From: Enoplolaimus lenunculus
Taxonomy: Eukaryota > Nematoda > Enoplea > Enoplida > Thoracostomopsidae
Length of the DNA stretch: 64,000 bases
Reading direction: 5' to 3'
Assembly (NCBI GenBank): GCA_030248215.1
Contig: JASANG010001904.1
Location: 95,903 to 159,902 of the forward strand
How positions within the stretch are numbered: the stretch's first letter is position 1; each line of letters opens with the position of its first letter. The translations under genes were made by a program, and so were the position numbers. Below, in pieces: positions 38,033 to 48,872 of this stretch. Below the pieces are notes generated by a model that searched no databases, was not told where the DNA came from, and saw nothing but the letters and a program-made list of their open reading frames with translations.

Positions 38033-39892
38033 CGCTCAAACAATATCACATAGAGAACAAGCAATCACAATCGGTTTGTCATCTTGTGGATGGTGGTTGT
38101 TCAGTCGCCAATCCTCCAATCATAGTCAGTTTGCTTTTCAGTAGCTGTTTGGGCCGTCCCGAACATCATTTGCCGCTTATGACATCCAATTTGTCTACTT
38201 TGGCAAATAGCTATTTGAGGTGCGACATAAATAGTATAGGCCCATGTTAACTAGGGCCCCAGCATCTAAATGCAACTGTTTCTCTGTTTACCAATGGGTC
38301 GGCCCCTATAGGTGACATAAGCGTTTATATTCATAAAACAAATAAACATAAATAAAAGAACACTCACTAGTGGTGTTAACTGAGTCGAAATATCCACCAA
38401 CCTCAAAAAAGATTTCACAAATTATATTTGAGGCCATCGTACCCAAAGTCGAGCACCCGTCCAGCTACGGCCAGGGCATTAACCAAACTAGTTACACACA
38501 GTTTAAGTGCTTTTTTGGTTCTAGCAAAGTAGTTTCAATTTCAGTAATTTAAAATTGTACTTTGAAATTTCAAAGTAAAAAGTAGCGATCCAAACACCTT
38601 CCAAAAACCTGTTTCAGCGTACGCTTGAGCGCGGGTTTTTGTTATAATAAAACTTACGCTTTACCACGAAACAAATGATTTGTCATTTTTTAACAAAACA
38701 TATATTTCATAACTCATATAATCCCAGTGGAGTTGAGAAAAACAAGTGTGTATATTAAAGTTTAAATCTCGAAAAAAAAATTTATTGAAATTTTTTATTG
38801 AACTGCGCCTATTCGCTTCAATCAATTAGAGTGTGCGAGTCATCGTCTCCACAAATTTATAGATTGAAACACGTTTTAAATTTAGTTTAATTTCAAACAT
38901 TTATTAGCCATAGAAGTGTAACAACCTCTTGATCTATTGGATCCGTTTGGGCTGTTTATCAGCCTGCATCTACATCTCTAATTTGTGCATATTTTTGTGT
39001 CTATAAAGCCAACAAAGATGCGATCAAGTCGGCGTGCGCTAGCTGTGACCGTTGTGAAATGAAACTGGCAAAATATTGAATTACATACCTAGAAACCTTT
39101 CTTACATCTTGGTTTAAATAAGAAAATCTAGGTAATGGCTATTAATATTCAGTTAATTGAACGTTGATGCAACTGCTATGCAGTATGTGTTCCTCGAAGC
39201 GTTCAAATATGATGCATGATTTTAGAGGAACAAAGTTGCGAAAATTAAAAACATGAATTCAAAACAGTGCATTGTTGCATTTCTGCTCACCTCAGTATTT
39301 TAAACGAATCTTACAGCTACACAAATATCAAATGTGAGCGACATACATTTTGTTTAACTCCCTGGAACGCAAATTTATACAAATATTAGCATTAAGCAAG
39401 ATTTCTTGCAAATTAAAGTCGTTTGTTTAGAAAACCTGGTTTGCCTTAGGGCCTGCGTAAAAATATAATAAAAGATGGTTATCAGTTTTTAAAAAAACTG
39501 CATAAATATATACAAAAAATACTTCCAGCTCTCAAAGCATGAGATTTTTCAAACTCTGCAGTTTTTAGAGATATGATGTAATATATAAATGTTACAGATA
39601 CACAGAATATCTGCAATTCCTTTTTGAGTCTTCTTAAGGGCTTAACTTCTGCTGGATATTTGCACCTCTGTGTTAACGTGAAATAAATATGTTTTAAACT
39701 TAGCCAAATTTGATTCTGTTAATTAGCATCTATGATAGCAAACTAAGGCGTATCTAGTGGGATGTAGCTATTGAATGCACATCCACATACCTCGGAATAA
39801 CCTTTCCAATGGACTGTGAACAGCAATTTGAATCGCCTGGTATAGTATAATGTAAGTCAAGCGCACAATAAAATGAAATATTTCTGGCAAAG
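38033..39892. other. Intergenic, no gene seen
   Basis: No supported gene or element. Confidence 0.45.
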
Positions 39893-39894
39893 TA

Positions 39895-40114
39895 CACTGC
39901 AGAAAATGGTAAGTCAAATTGACTCTCTCCGAAATAGGCTTTTTGGGATTACACAAACTGACTCGAATTCGGCTCCGCCAGAGTCAAATTCGTCAACCGA
40001 GCGACTCAGTTAGTCGAATGTGACTCTGCCGGAGTCGAATTTTGACTAAGTTTGTTTAGTCCAGAAAAGCCTATTTCGGAGAGAGTCAATTTGACTCACC
40101 ATTTTTTTGCAGTG
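39895..40114. mobile_element. Fold-back MITE, CACTGCAAAAAAATGG family, copy 2
   Basis: Ends cactgcagaaaatggtaagt and actcaccatttttttgcagtg, TA on both sides. Shares the tcaaattgactctctccga arms with copy 1; the centre holds several GACTCNGCCGGAGTC-like small palindromes. Confidence 0.85.
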
Positions 40115-40313
40115 TAGGAAACAATAAGGATTTTGCACAGGGCGGCTACTCATCGACTGGAGCTGGTGTTGAAGTAGTGCGGCGAGTAGTAAAAGTTTTC
40201 ATTCCACGGCATGACAATTTTTTCCAGCATTTTTGTACAAAATTTTCGTTATCCTGATACCCAGGTCACAACTGTTTACCATTTACTACAAAATGTAACC
40301 AATGTACATGAGT

Positions 40314-40507
40314 GGCCCATGCAACTTTAAGGGGCGTGTAGGTTTTTGGTGGGTCTATAAAAGAGTAGGTTTAGCTTCTAGATTACATTTTTTGCTTAAA
40401 CTTAGGCTTAGGCTTAGGCTCAAGAACTCATTTTTGCAACACTTAGGCTTAGGCTTAGGCTTAGGAATACGCTTAATCTACTGTTACGCCCCTTGTCTCG
40501 AAAGTTA
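40314..40507. mobile_element. TTAGGC-bearing MITE, subfamily A, longer copy
   Basis: Left end ggcccatgcaactttaaggg and right part acgccccttg...aaagttac fit subfamily A with a disturbed right tip. It has two TTAGGC runs in the same orientation, the second ending ttaggaatacgcttaatc, the same tail as in the 32583 copy. Confidence 0.7.
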
Positions 40508-41494
40508 CAAGACTTATTGTTAACTGATGTTAGATACTACGCAAGTACGCACTTTACTAGCCCTAGTTGAATTGTTTGTCGACAGTAAGCCATAATACCG
40601 ATTAGCTCATTAAATTAGTTCTGACCCATAATATTTCTTGTAAAAGCCGCCTGATATTGTGCTGTTATTTTAAATAAAAGTTGTAGTTTTCTTATCGTTT
40701 TTACATGATCGGTTTTTAGATGATAGTTGCTAAATCTGGCAAAATTTAACCAGTGCCGGATCAGGCTACGGTTGACACCCAAAATTCCGGGATGGGGGCT
40801 CCTTGCGATGACCAAAATATTTTTCAAATTTTTGTTTAAAATCGTGTTATGGAGGCTGCTCCTCTTTGGAGTGGGCCCCCCGAATCAGGGGTTAGACGGG
40901 GTTTCTGCTCCGGCCTTGAATTTAGCTGTATATGGAATCGCTGCAATTTAGTCAACCAAATGTTTTTAAATTAATATCGAACGCCTTCGTAATTTGAACC
41001 CGTGAGTTATGATTAAGCTTAAACTTTGCGGTTACACTTTCAATTTTGTTATTACAGGCTTCGTCGTACGCTCTGTACAAGCAGTCGTGTATTTAGCGCT
41101 GCTTGCCTGGACCCCTTAAAAACAAAACTGTGACCGTTTAGATTAAAATTAGCTTTATTTTGAGCGATATATACCTATTACGCGTTAAAAAATCTAAGAA
41201 TCCAGTATAGAGTATAAATGTTGAGTTTCCCTTCAAACAATGAACTGTGGTTTGGTGAACCTAAGCGCGGCTCGACGTATAAGTTTTGATCAGAACATGA
41301 CATTTTCGGTAAGCAAGTTTAGCAGTCTGTGGTTTCCAGCATTTTAATACTGTGTGGCTCGTTTATTGCACAAAATGTGCGAATAATAAAAACAAGAAAG
41401 AATACAAATTCAAGTGAAAATCGAATGAGATTAGCGTGCGTGTGGATGCAACCATAAATGTTAGCTATTTTATAGAAGCAATAACAACGATTAA
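40508..41494. other. Intergenic, no gene seen
   Basis: No supported gene. A GC-richer patch near 40,750-40,920 (gggatgggggctcc, gggccccccgaatcagggg) resembles decayed hAT-like ends. Confidence 0.4.
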
Positions 41495-42008
41495 TGCGGG
41501 GTTCACGTTACCGATTGTGCGCTTGGGATCTGTTTTGTCACCTACCCATAGCAGGAGGTAGAAACAACCTATATGAATAGGTTGCTAGCTAGCTACTACC
41601 CATATGGGTACCTTACGTTTGTAGCTATGGGTAGCTAGTCCTCGGTTTGTTACCCATATGGGTACCTTGAGTTTGTTTTAACAATATTTATAGTTTATGT
41701 TATTTTTTAGATTTTTTCCAAAGATATATTGTAAAAAAGACTAAACCAGACTTGTAAAACAAAACTCACTGTACTGAGCTGTTTTAAAAAGCAAGCTTGA
41801 AAGTGCATTATGTTGACATCTATATGGGCTACGAGTAGACATCTCGACTCTACCCATATGGGTAGGTCAATATTTCAAAAACCTAGCTATGTGCAACATT
41901 TTATTTTCTGTTGGTATCCATTTGGGTAACAAAAAAGTTAGTGTGTACCGCCATGGGCACAGTGACAAAACAGGTACCAAGCGCACAACTGGTAACGTGA
42001 ACACCGCA
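41495..42008. mobile_element. PIF/Harbinger-like MITE with 47-bp terminal inverted repeats
   Basis: Terminal inverted repeats of about 47 bp, starting tgcggggttcacgttaccg on the left and ending ggtaacgtgaacaccgca on the right, with about five mismatches. Both sides abut TAA (41492-41494, 42009-42011), the 3-bp TWA duplication of PIF/Harbinger elements. The 514-bp interior repeats the perfect palindrome acccatatgggt three times (near 41,560, 41,650 and 41,850), twice as acccatatgggtacctt. No transposase frame, so non-autonomous. Confidence 0.8.
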
Positions 42009-42764
42009 TAAACCAGCAGTAATAAAGCCAAAAAATGGTATACAACAGTCAATAAATCGCTAGAACAATACATATACCAGATCATGCAACATTCCATTAC
42101 ATTAATATATATTTTCGAAGAATAGTAACCGTTTTGGTGGAAACAGGGGTCCAAATTAAACAGCCCAGAGAAGAATGTTAAAAATTGTAGGCGTCAATCT
42201 CAAAATCAGTTTGGTTTGGTAGTACCGTTAAGCAACGAGATTGAAAAAATAGGTGTGTATTAGTTTTATTCGTTTGTTCTTTTCATTGTTTCAATCCGTG
42301 TTTCTGCATGGCGTAAATGTAGCATATCAATACATTTTCAACAGGCTACGACGGCGCCGTCCTTCACCATACGGCATGGTAACGTGAGTAGTTTGTGTCC
42401 GATAACGTACCATAACGGACAGCTCCGGATGTCATCAAAAGTATACCGCTATCCTATGATGTAGGCCGCGTATTAAGCTCCATGAGTCAGTTAAGGAAAA
42501 TTATTTTAAGTGTAAACTTTACAACCCAGATAACCAACTGACGGCATATCAAAGATGCAGTAGCATAGCAAACAAGGTAATTGCAATTTTGTATCCAATA
42601 ACGAATTATATTTTGGTTGGCAACGACACGTAGTTAAACCTCGCTCCGAATGTTCAACGGGTTTGTTTAAGCCTTTGATAATATTTTGTGCAGCATCTCT
42701 AGTGTCAAAAATAAAACCGAATTAAAGCATGAGAATATAAGCAATAATTTATTTCAGTTACTTT

Positions 42765-43034
42765 CAGTGGCGGTTCAAAGAAAAAAGGCGAGTGTTCATC
42801 CTACCGAAAGCCGCAAGAACAATTTTTATTTACCCTTCGTCTCAGTGATAAAGATTTTGCAGTCTTCGGCACAATAGTGCAGGCAACCAACTGAAAATCA
42901 AGTTTACATCGGATATTTTGGTCTCTTTAATAAACTGTAAAAAACGTATAATATAAGTCTTGCAAGTTGTGACACTTTGATTTTGAGCTAAGAAAAACTA
43001 TCTACCCCGCCAATCTATTGTGGATCCACCACTG
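42765..43034. mobile_element. hAT-like MITE (CAGTGGCGG / CCACCACTG ends) cut by the duplication edge
   Basis: Left end cagtggcggttcaaag and right end gtggatccaccactg are inverted. Homology of the left duplication arm begins at 42,925, inside this element, so the right arm carries only its inner end (57,250-57,362). 8-bp flanks do not match clearly. Confidence 0.6.
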
Positions 43035-43053
43035 TTTCGCTTGCATATAGTAT

Positions 43054-43270
43054 GGGCCGTACTTTCAAATGCCTGCAGGGCCGATTATCAGTTAGTGATA
43101 GGTTTCTGCAAATGACCAGAAGCAGCTACAAATGTAAAATTTGGCTTACGATTAGCACCAATCAGGTGAAAAATGTATCAAATTGCGAAGCTCTCCATTG
43201 GCTGGTTCGAAATTTGCAGAACCTATCGTCAACTGATGATAACTGCTACCATACATTTGAGAATATGGGC
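43054..43270. mobile_element. MITE, GCCCATATTCTCAAATG family, copy 2 (left arm)
   Basis: Ends gggccgtactttcaaatgc and catttgagaatatgggc. It lies about 58 bp beyond the stop of the glycine-rich exon, so it probably falls in or just after the 3' UTR. The inverted twin is at 57018-57234. Confidence 0.75.
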
Positions 43271-43327
43271 ATAGATCGCTGCTGGCGCAGGTCATAACTG
43301 TATTATATTATCTACGTTGTTAAAGCA

Positions 43328-45810
43328 TTACTTCAGATCACATTGGCAAGTACAGGTACACTGTTTTCCGCTGTCGGACATTATTTTCATGACCTTTTCG
43401 CGAGCCGAAAATGCCGATGAAGTATGCTGTTGCGTTTGAGTTCCTTGGTTTCCTCCTCGAAATCCACCAAAATACGACTGTTGTCTACCACCGTTTTGTG
43501 AGCCTCCACTTGAGCCTAGATTATTGCCTCCAGGACGAACGAAGCCAGATGCTGGACCATTCTGATAGTTTAGCGGCACTCCGTTACTTTCAGGGTGTTG
43601 GCCATTGGGAGCAGCAGTTGGAGGTCCATTTTGGTTTGGTCTGAAACCACCACCACTACCGCCACCACCGCCACCACCGCCACCTGTTCCTCTATTTTGA
43701 TACGTAGTGGATTCCGGTCCAGAACCACTGTATCCGATACCTCCAGATTGTTGACTTTTAAAGCCATCAGTTCCACTGTATTGGCCGCCGCCATTACCTA
43801 AATTTTGACCGGAATTAGTCGACCCACCTGCTCCATTATTTCCACCACCATAAGCACCTCCAATAACAGGAGGCAATCCTGAATTTGGTTGGCCAAAGCT
43901 AGACCCAGAGCCTCTTTGAGGTCCGCCACCATTATATGGAGTTGGTCCTTGATTGCCGCCTGTTGAACCTTGGCCCGATCCTCCATAAGTGTTACCCCCT
44001 ACTTGACTGCCACCTTTTTGCCCGCTTGATGATTCGACTTGCCCGCTGTATCCGCCGAACTGCCCTGTTCCTCCGTAATTGGATTCTCCTCCCTGCTTCA
44101 CAGACACTGTAATTTTGGCTCCGTTAGGACCACTTCTGTGAGATCCTCCAGGAAACGACCCTCCACCGTAAACCCCTCCAGTGGTTGCACCTACACCGTT
44201 GGGTCCATCACCACCTGAGCCACTATATGAACCACCGTCATTTGGCCCACCACCATTACTGCTGCCAACATTTGGCCCGCTATATGATCCGCCACCATTA
44301 GATCCGGCGCCATTAAGCCCAGCACCCCCTGACCCAGTATATGATCCACCGCTATTCGCACCACCGACATTAGGTCCACCCTCATTAGGTCCACCATATG
44401 ATCCACCGCCACCGGAGCCGCTACCATTAGGTCTGCCGCCACCTGCCTCAGTATATGATCCACCGCCATTCGATGCGCCACCATACGATACACCACCACC
44501 GGAGCTGCCTCCATTAGGTCCACCGCCACCGGAGCCGCTACCATTAGGTCTGCCGCCACCTGCCTCAGTATATGATCCACCGCCATTCGATGCGCCACCA
44601 TACGATCCACCGCCACCGGAGCTGCCTCCATTAGGTCCACCGCCGCCTGATCCACTGTATGATCCAGCGGTGCTTGATCCGCCACCATTAGGTTCACTGC
44701 CACCTGACCCAGTATATGATCCACCGCTACTTGATCCGCCACCATTCGTTCCGCCTATGTTCGATCCACCACCACCTGGCCCACTATATGATCCACCGCC
44801 ATTCGATCCGCCAATATTCGGTCCACTACCACCTGACCCACTGTATGATCCACCACCATTCGATCTACCACCATTTTGTCCGCCACCACTTGGCCCACCA
44901 TATGATCCACCGTTATTGGAGCCGCCTTGATTAGGTCGGCCGCCACTTGGCCCACTATATGATCCACCGCCACTTGATCCACCGCCAGTAGGTCCGCCAC
45001 CACCTGACCCACTGTATGATCCACCACCATTCGATCCACCACCATTTTGTCCGCCACCACTTGGCCCACCATATGATCCACCGTTATTGGATCCGCCACC
45101 ATTTGGTCCGCTGCCATTTGGCCCACTATATGATCCTCCGCCACTTGATCCGCCGCCATTAGGTCCGCCGCCACCTGACCCATGATATGATCCGCCGCCA
45201 CTTGATCCGCCACCATTAGGTCCGCCGCCTCCTGATCCACGATATGATCCGCCGCCACTTGATCCGCCACCATTAGGTCCTCTGTCGCCTAACCCAGGAT
45301 ATGATCCACCGCCACTTGATCCGCCACCACCTGACCCAGTATATGATCCACTGCCACTTGATCCGCCACCATTATGTCCGCCGCCACCTGACCCAGTATA
45401 TGATCCACTGCCACTTGATCCACCACCATTAGGTCCGCCGCCACCTGATCCTGTATATGATCCACTGCCACTAGATCCGCCACCATTAGGTCCTCCGCCG
45501 CCTGACCCGGTGTATGATCCACCCCCATTCGAACCGCCAATATTTGGTCCACCACCTGATCCACTGTATGTTTTTCCACCATTTGAACCACCGCCGTTAG
45601 GTCTGTTGCTATAACTTTGTCCTCCTTCTATACCACCACTTCCGCCTCCGCCATTTTTGGTTTCGCCAACCCCGCGGCCACCAGAATAAGAAGGCGGAGC
45701 AACATTGGTTGCTATCGGATCTATCGGAGGGCTGCCATATCCGCTACTTCCTGTTAATTCTTTTGACAATTCACCAAATTGTGGGTTATTCGGTTCTGAA
45801 CGCCTGGTCG
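43328..45810 (-). CDS. Secreted ShKT/glycine-rich protein, exon 2 (glycine-rich body)
   Basis: Long exon of about 827 codons. The open frame first seems to start at TTG, but upstream it continues in frame (TTRRSEPNNPQFGELSKELTGSSGYG) to a good acceptor, tatattttag with AG at 45811-45812, so this is an internal or last exon. The body is Gly/Ser/Asn/Tyr-rich, built from tandem units of about 19 residues like GGGPNGGGSSGGGSYTGSG, then a less regular GQ-rich section and a short cysteine tail, CTCTCQCDLK, before the stop. Such sequences resemble extracellular matrix, cuticle or adhesive proteins; the exact role is unknown. It joins the upstream ShKT exon in phase (last base A plus CG gives Thr). 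No known family for the glycine-rich part. Confidence 0.75.
44160..45640 (-). repeat. Coding minisatellite, unit about 57 bp
   Basis: Tandem, imperfect units of about 57 bp (19 codons) encoding GGG-PNGGGSSGGGSYxGSG. Unit number differs between the left and right arms. The regular GGTGGNGGA-type codons also make the opposite strand open (proline-rich PPPDPxYDPP), which is a by-product. Confidence 0.85.
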
Positions 45811-46174
45811 CTAAAATATATCGTTGGCAAAATACAATTCAGCTATAAATTGTAATGCCGCCGCGTTCCCGCTGTATTCAACCAGCGTGAGCGGCGTTTC
45901 GCAATTTTTTTGCTATAATCAATTCAAATCTTGTCCCAAACGTATCTTAGTTCGATGCTGCCAATGTTAGAAGTACAAAAGACACTTTGAGTAAAGTGGT
46001 CATATTCAGATTTTATCGTTTTAGCAATACTCGTAAACACCCGGAAACGATGTTTACAAGAAATATACCCGCTACAGGGCTTGAAAAATGAAACATTCAT
46101 TTTTGAACGGTAAATATTAATTGAAATCAGTTAAATAACTGATACGGTCTTCATTCAATTCAAATAAGAAAAGC

Positions 46175-46376
46175 GGCCCATGTATAGAACAGGGCCGGAT
46201 CGCTTTCCGGAGGCGCTGTAATAGAGTCAGTTTAAGCTCTAGACTAATTTTTTGTTTAGGCTTAGGCTTAGACTTAGGTTTAGGAATATGCTCAACTTTA
46301 CGCTTACGCTTAGGCTTAGGTTTAGGCTTAGGAATGTGCTTATATTACTGTTCCGGCCTTGTTCTATACATGGGCC
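46175..46376. mobile_element. TTAGGC-bearing MITE, subfamily B (left arm intron)
   Basis: Ends ggcccatgtatagaacaggg and cttgttctatacatgggcc. Two TTAGGC-type runs, each followed by ttaggaat(a/g)tgct. Flanks agaaaagc / aagaaagc look like an imperfect 8-bp duplication. The same insertion is present in the right arm at 53837-54042. Confidence 0.85.
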
Positions 46377-47717
46377 AAGAAAGCAATCGCAATAATTGAA
46401 ATCAATACCATACCGCTATTACATTTTGTTTCTCAATTTCTCATCTGATAATATACATACAATTTTCACTCATTTTGCAAGTCAACGGTATGAATTGCAT
46501 TCATACAGTTCTACCTATTTTCTACCGTTCAAAATCATCACAAGTCTCTATTAAAAATGAGAGAAATTTGCAGGGTACAGATTTTACAAGTTTTTTCTTG
46601 AATATTTTCTTTTGCAGCAATTTTTTTTTGGTTTTTTTACTTAGCTATCTTAAATCGAAGTTTGTCGCAGAATTTCTATGAAAAAATGGAAAATATTTAA
46701 AATGTATATATTAAAACATTCAATCTTATCGATTATGTATATACGTCCGGTATTGAATACACGTTTGCTATCAGAACATGTATTATTTGACAAAGACATA
46801 ACCGAACTGTTACTGTAACCGTTGTGGCGCTGAGGCTTAGTAGGTTGCATTGCGGTTGTATCGTTTGAGTTTAGATTCTAGGTTGTAAACTGGATTTTTT
46901 AAAAAGGCTTCCCTTACAGAAATATCGCACTAACAATACAGTGATCGCTATTGACGACTCTAATTTTTAGCTGAATTGTTTCTTTTAAGAAGATAATAGT
47001 AAATTATGTGTTACATTAACCGTGAATGTTTGACAGAATCTGAAGTTTATACTCACATAACTACATGGCCAATGCTAACAATAGGATGCAGAAATCCTTG
47101 ACGGGGGGGGCTTTAGCTGCTCGTAACCACGACGATTTGAAACACGAGAACGTAGTCATATTGTAAGCTCACTATGTGTGGTTGCATTTTGAAAATAGTA
47201 AATCAAAGTTTAATTCGACGAAATTTCTGCGGTTTCAAATTAGTTTCCGTTAGAAACTAATGCATTCAATTGTTGATGAGTAATAACCAGCTATACTGAA
47301 TAAGGTGTGCGACTTACCCGGATAACGTTAAGTTCACATAATATTTTGCTAAGATTGAGCCTGAACCGAACGTTCGAACACATTTGGAGACACTTAGGAA
47401 AAAGTTTGTAATCAGAATGGGTTGAATAGTCACTCCTGTCGCCCTATCAGATCCACCCTTGCAGCTGTTTATTAATAGCAGGCGGTCGTGCCCATCTCCC
47501 TGTCCCTTTGGGCTGCTTGTTTATTTTCTGACTGAATTGTAGTTTATAAGAAAAATATTCCGCTTATGGATTTCAACATTTTCTCTAAAAGGCAATTCTA
47601 TTCTTAATATAATGAAATTATGTGAAACATTATTACGAAATGTCGAAAAAGACTTTAGTTTTTCTTAAATTAGTAAAATATAAATGTGCGTCTTCTAATG
47701 TTATGTTGTCCGCTTTA

Positions 47718-47854
47718 CACTGCAAAAAATGGTGAATCAAAGTCAAAATTCGACTCAATTTGACACTGGCGGAGTCAAATTTTGACTCAGTTTGTGTGGT
47801 GAGAAAAAGTCTAGTTCGAAGAGAGTCTATTTGACTCACCATTTTTTGCAAAGT
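47718..47854. mobile_element. Fold-back MITE, CACTGCAAAAAAATGG family, copy 3 (left arm intron)
   Basis: Starts cactgcaaaaaatggtga, ends actcaccattttttgcaaag with TA flanks; shorter than copies 1 and 2, having lost part of one arm. The twin in the right arm is at 52332-52469. Confidence 0.8.
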
Positions 47855-48129
47855 ATAAGTAACAATTCTCAAAAACATAAATTTGCCACTTAAATTTACA
47901 AATTTTCACAATACTGCAGGGGGCCGAAACTTTGAGGGTAAGCAGGTAGCAGCAAATTTTAAAATACTTTCATCTTGTATCTTGGGTTGAAAACGTGCAC
48001 GGATTTCCGCTTTCGTTACGAATTGCTTTGTTCTATCTTTTATTTGAATTAAATTTAAAAAAATAAAACCACCCGGAGTAAAGTATTGAATGCGTTCCAG
48101 CTTTATTAATAAAGATAAATAGTTTTTAC

Positions 48130-48374
48130 TTTTACAAACTCCACATGATTTTTCACAGTTGACTTTCATATACAACGGGTTAACGTTGCATTCACCGGCG
48201 CCAGCAAAAAAGTCGCACAGTTCATCTTTGTCACGGCACTCAGACGCAGTGATTGACGGGCAGAGTGCGAGCAAAGTAATCGTAATAGCACATGCAAAAT
48301 TAACCATATGGAGTCGACCAGCGCAGCTCGTAGATATCATTATAAGGTACGGAATAAAAAATGACTAGATCAAG
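48130..48374 (-). CDS. Secreted ShKT/glycine-rich protein, exon 1 (signal peptide and ShKT domain)
   Basis: Exon bounded by an acceptor with a strong pyrimidine tract (gttattgtttttttacag, AG at 48375-48376) and the donor at 48129. An in-frame TAG precedes the first ATG, so coding starts at 48340 or, more likely, at the second ATG at 48307, which gives a good signal peptide (MVNFACAITITLLALCPSITA). Then a complete six-cysteine ShKT domain, residues 24-58: spacing C-6-C-8-C-10-C-3-C-2-C, with the usual CRDKDELC and MKVNCEKSCGVC motifs. ShKT domains occur in secreted nematode, cnidarian and other animal proteins, often next to enzymes or structural repeats. It is followed, after a 2.3-kb intron, by the glycine-rich exon; together about 886 residues. 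A 5' non-coding exon must lie further upstream. Confidence 0.75.
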
Positions 48375-48872
48375 CTGTAAAAAAACAATAACAACGTTCA
48401 AACTTTGCCACAAACATGACAATTTTATTACGACTTAAAAGTGGCCTGTAAGGCACTTAGTCCAGTGTTGTTTTCTGATTCTTTTACCACAACTTTGACT
48501 ATATCCTCATAAAAAATAGAAAATATTTAACATAATGAAACAGTGACTGTTAATCATTTCCACTAGAACACTGCTATGCTAAATAGTGCAATTATCTTGA
48601 GTTTAATATGCTACTGTAAAATATTGAAGTGTGTTACTTGAAGCTGAATATTTAAATGTTTTGTGCATAATTGCCTGGGGCATAAGCCTAAGCCTCAGCG
48701 TATGGATAAGCTATAACTAAATTTAGGCATAAATCTAAGCTTAAGCAATGCAATTTAATCAAAGCTATAAGCTATACTGTACTAACACGGAAAAACAGTA
48801 CACCACTCAAAGTAACATAGGTCTGTTCAATGATATAATGTGGACCACCGGTTCGTTGCTGGTGTCACGACA

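Larger units (their letters stand above)
45811..48129 (-). other. Inferred intron between the ShKT and glycine-rich exons (2.3 kb)
   Basis: Donor AAAA|GTAAAAAC (GT at 48128-48129) and acceptor tatattttag|CGACC. Phases match (1/1) and the total frame of 887 codons is a whole number. Both splice sites are kept in the right arm. Contains two MITEs at 46175-46376 and 47718-47854. The junction is inferred, not shown by a transcript. Confidence 0.65.
42925..48872. repeat. Left arm of a large inverted duplication
   Basis: About 5.95 kb that recurs, reverse-complemented, at 51312-57362. The arms differ by scattered substitutions and small indels (by eye a few percent) and by copy number in the glycine-rich minisatellite. 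MITEs in the intron and 3' flank of the gene are present in both arms, so they predate the duplication. The gene in this arm looks whole. Confidence 0.9.

Noticed and set aside
44181-44930. Proline-rich 249-codon plus-strand frame
   Set aside because: Mirror image of the glycine-rich repeat; no start context, splice sites or domain, and the sense strand has a coherent gene.
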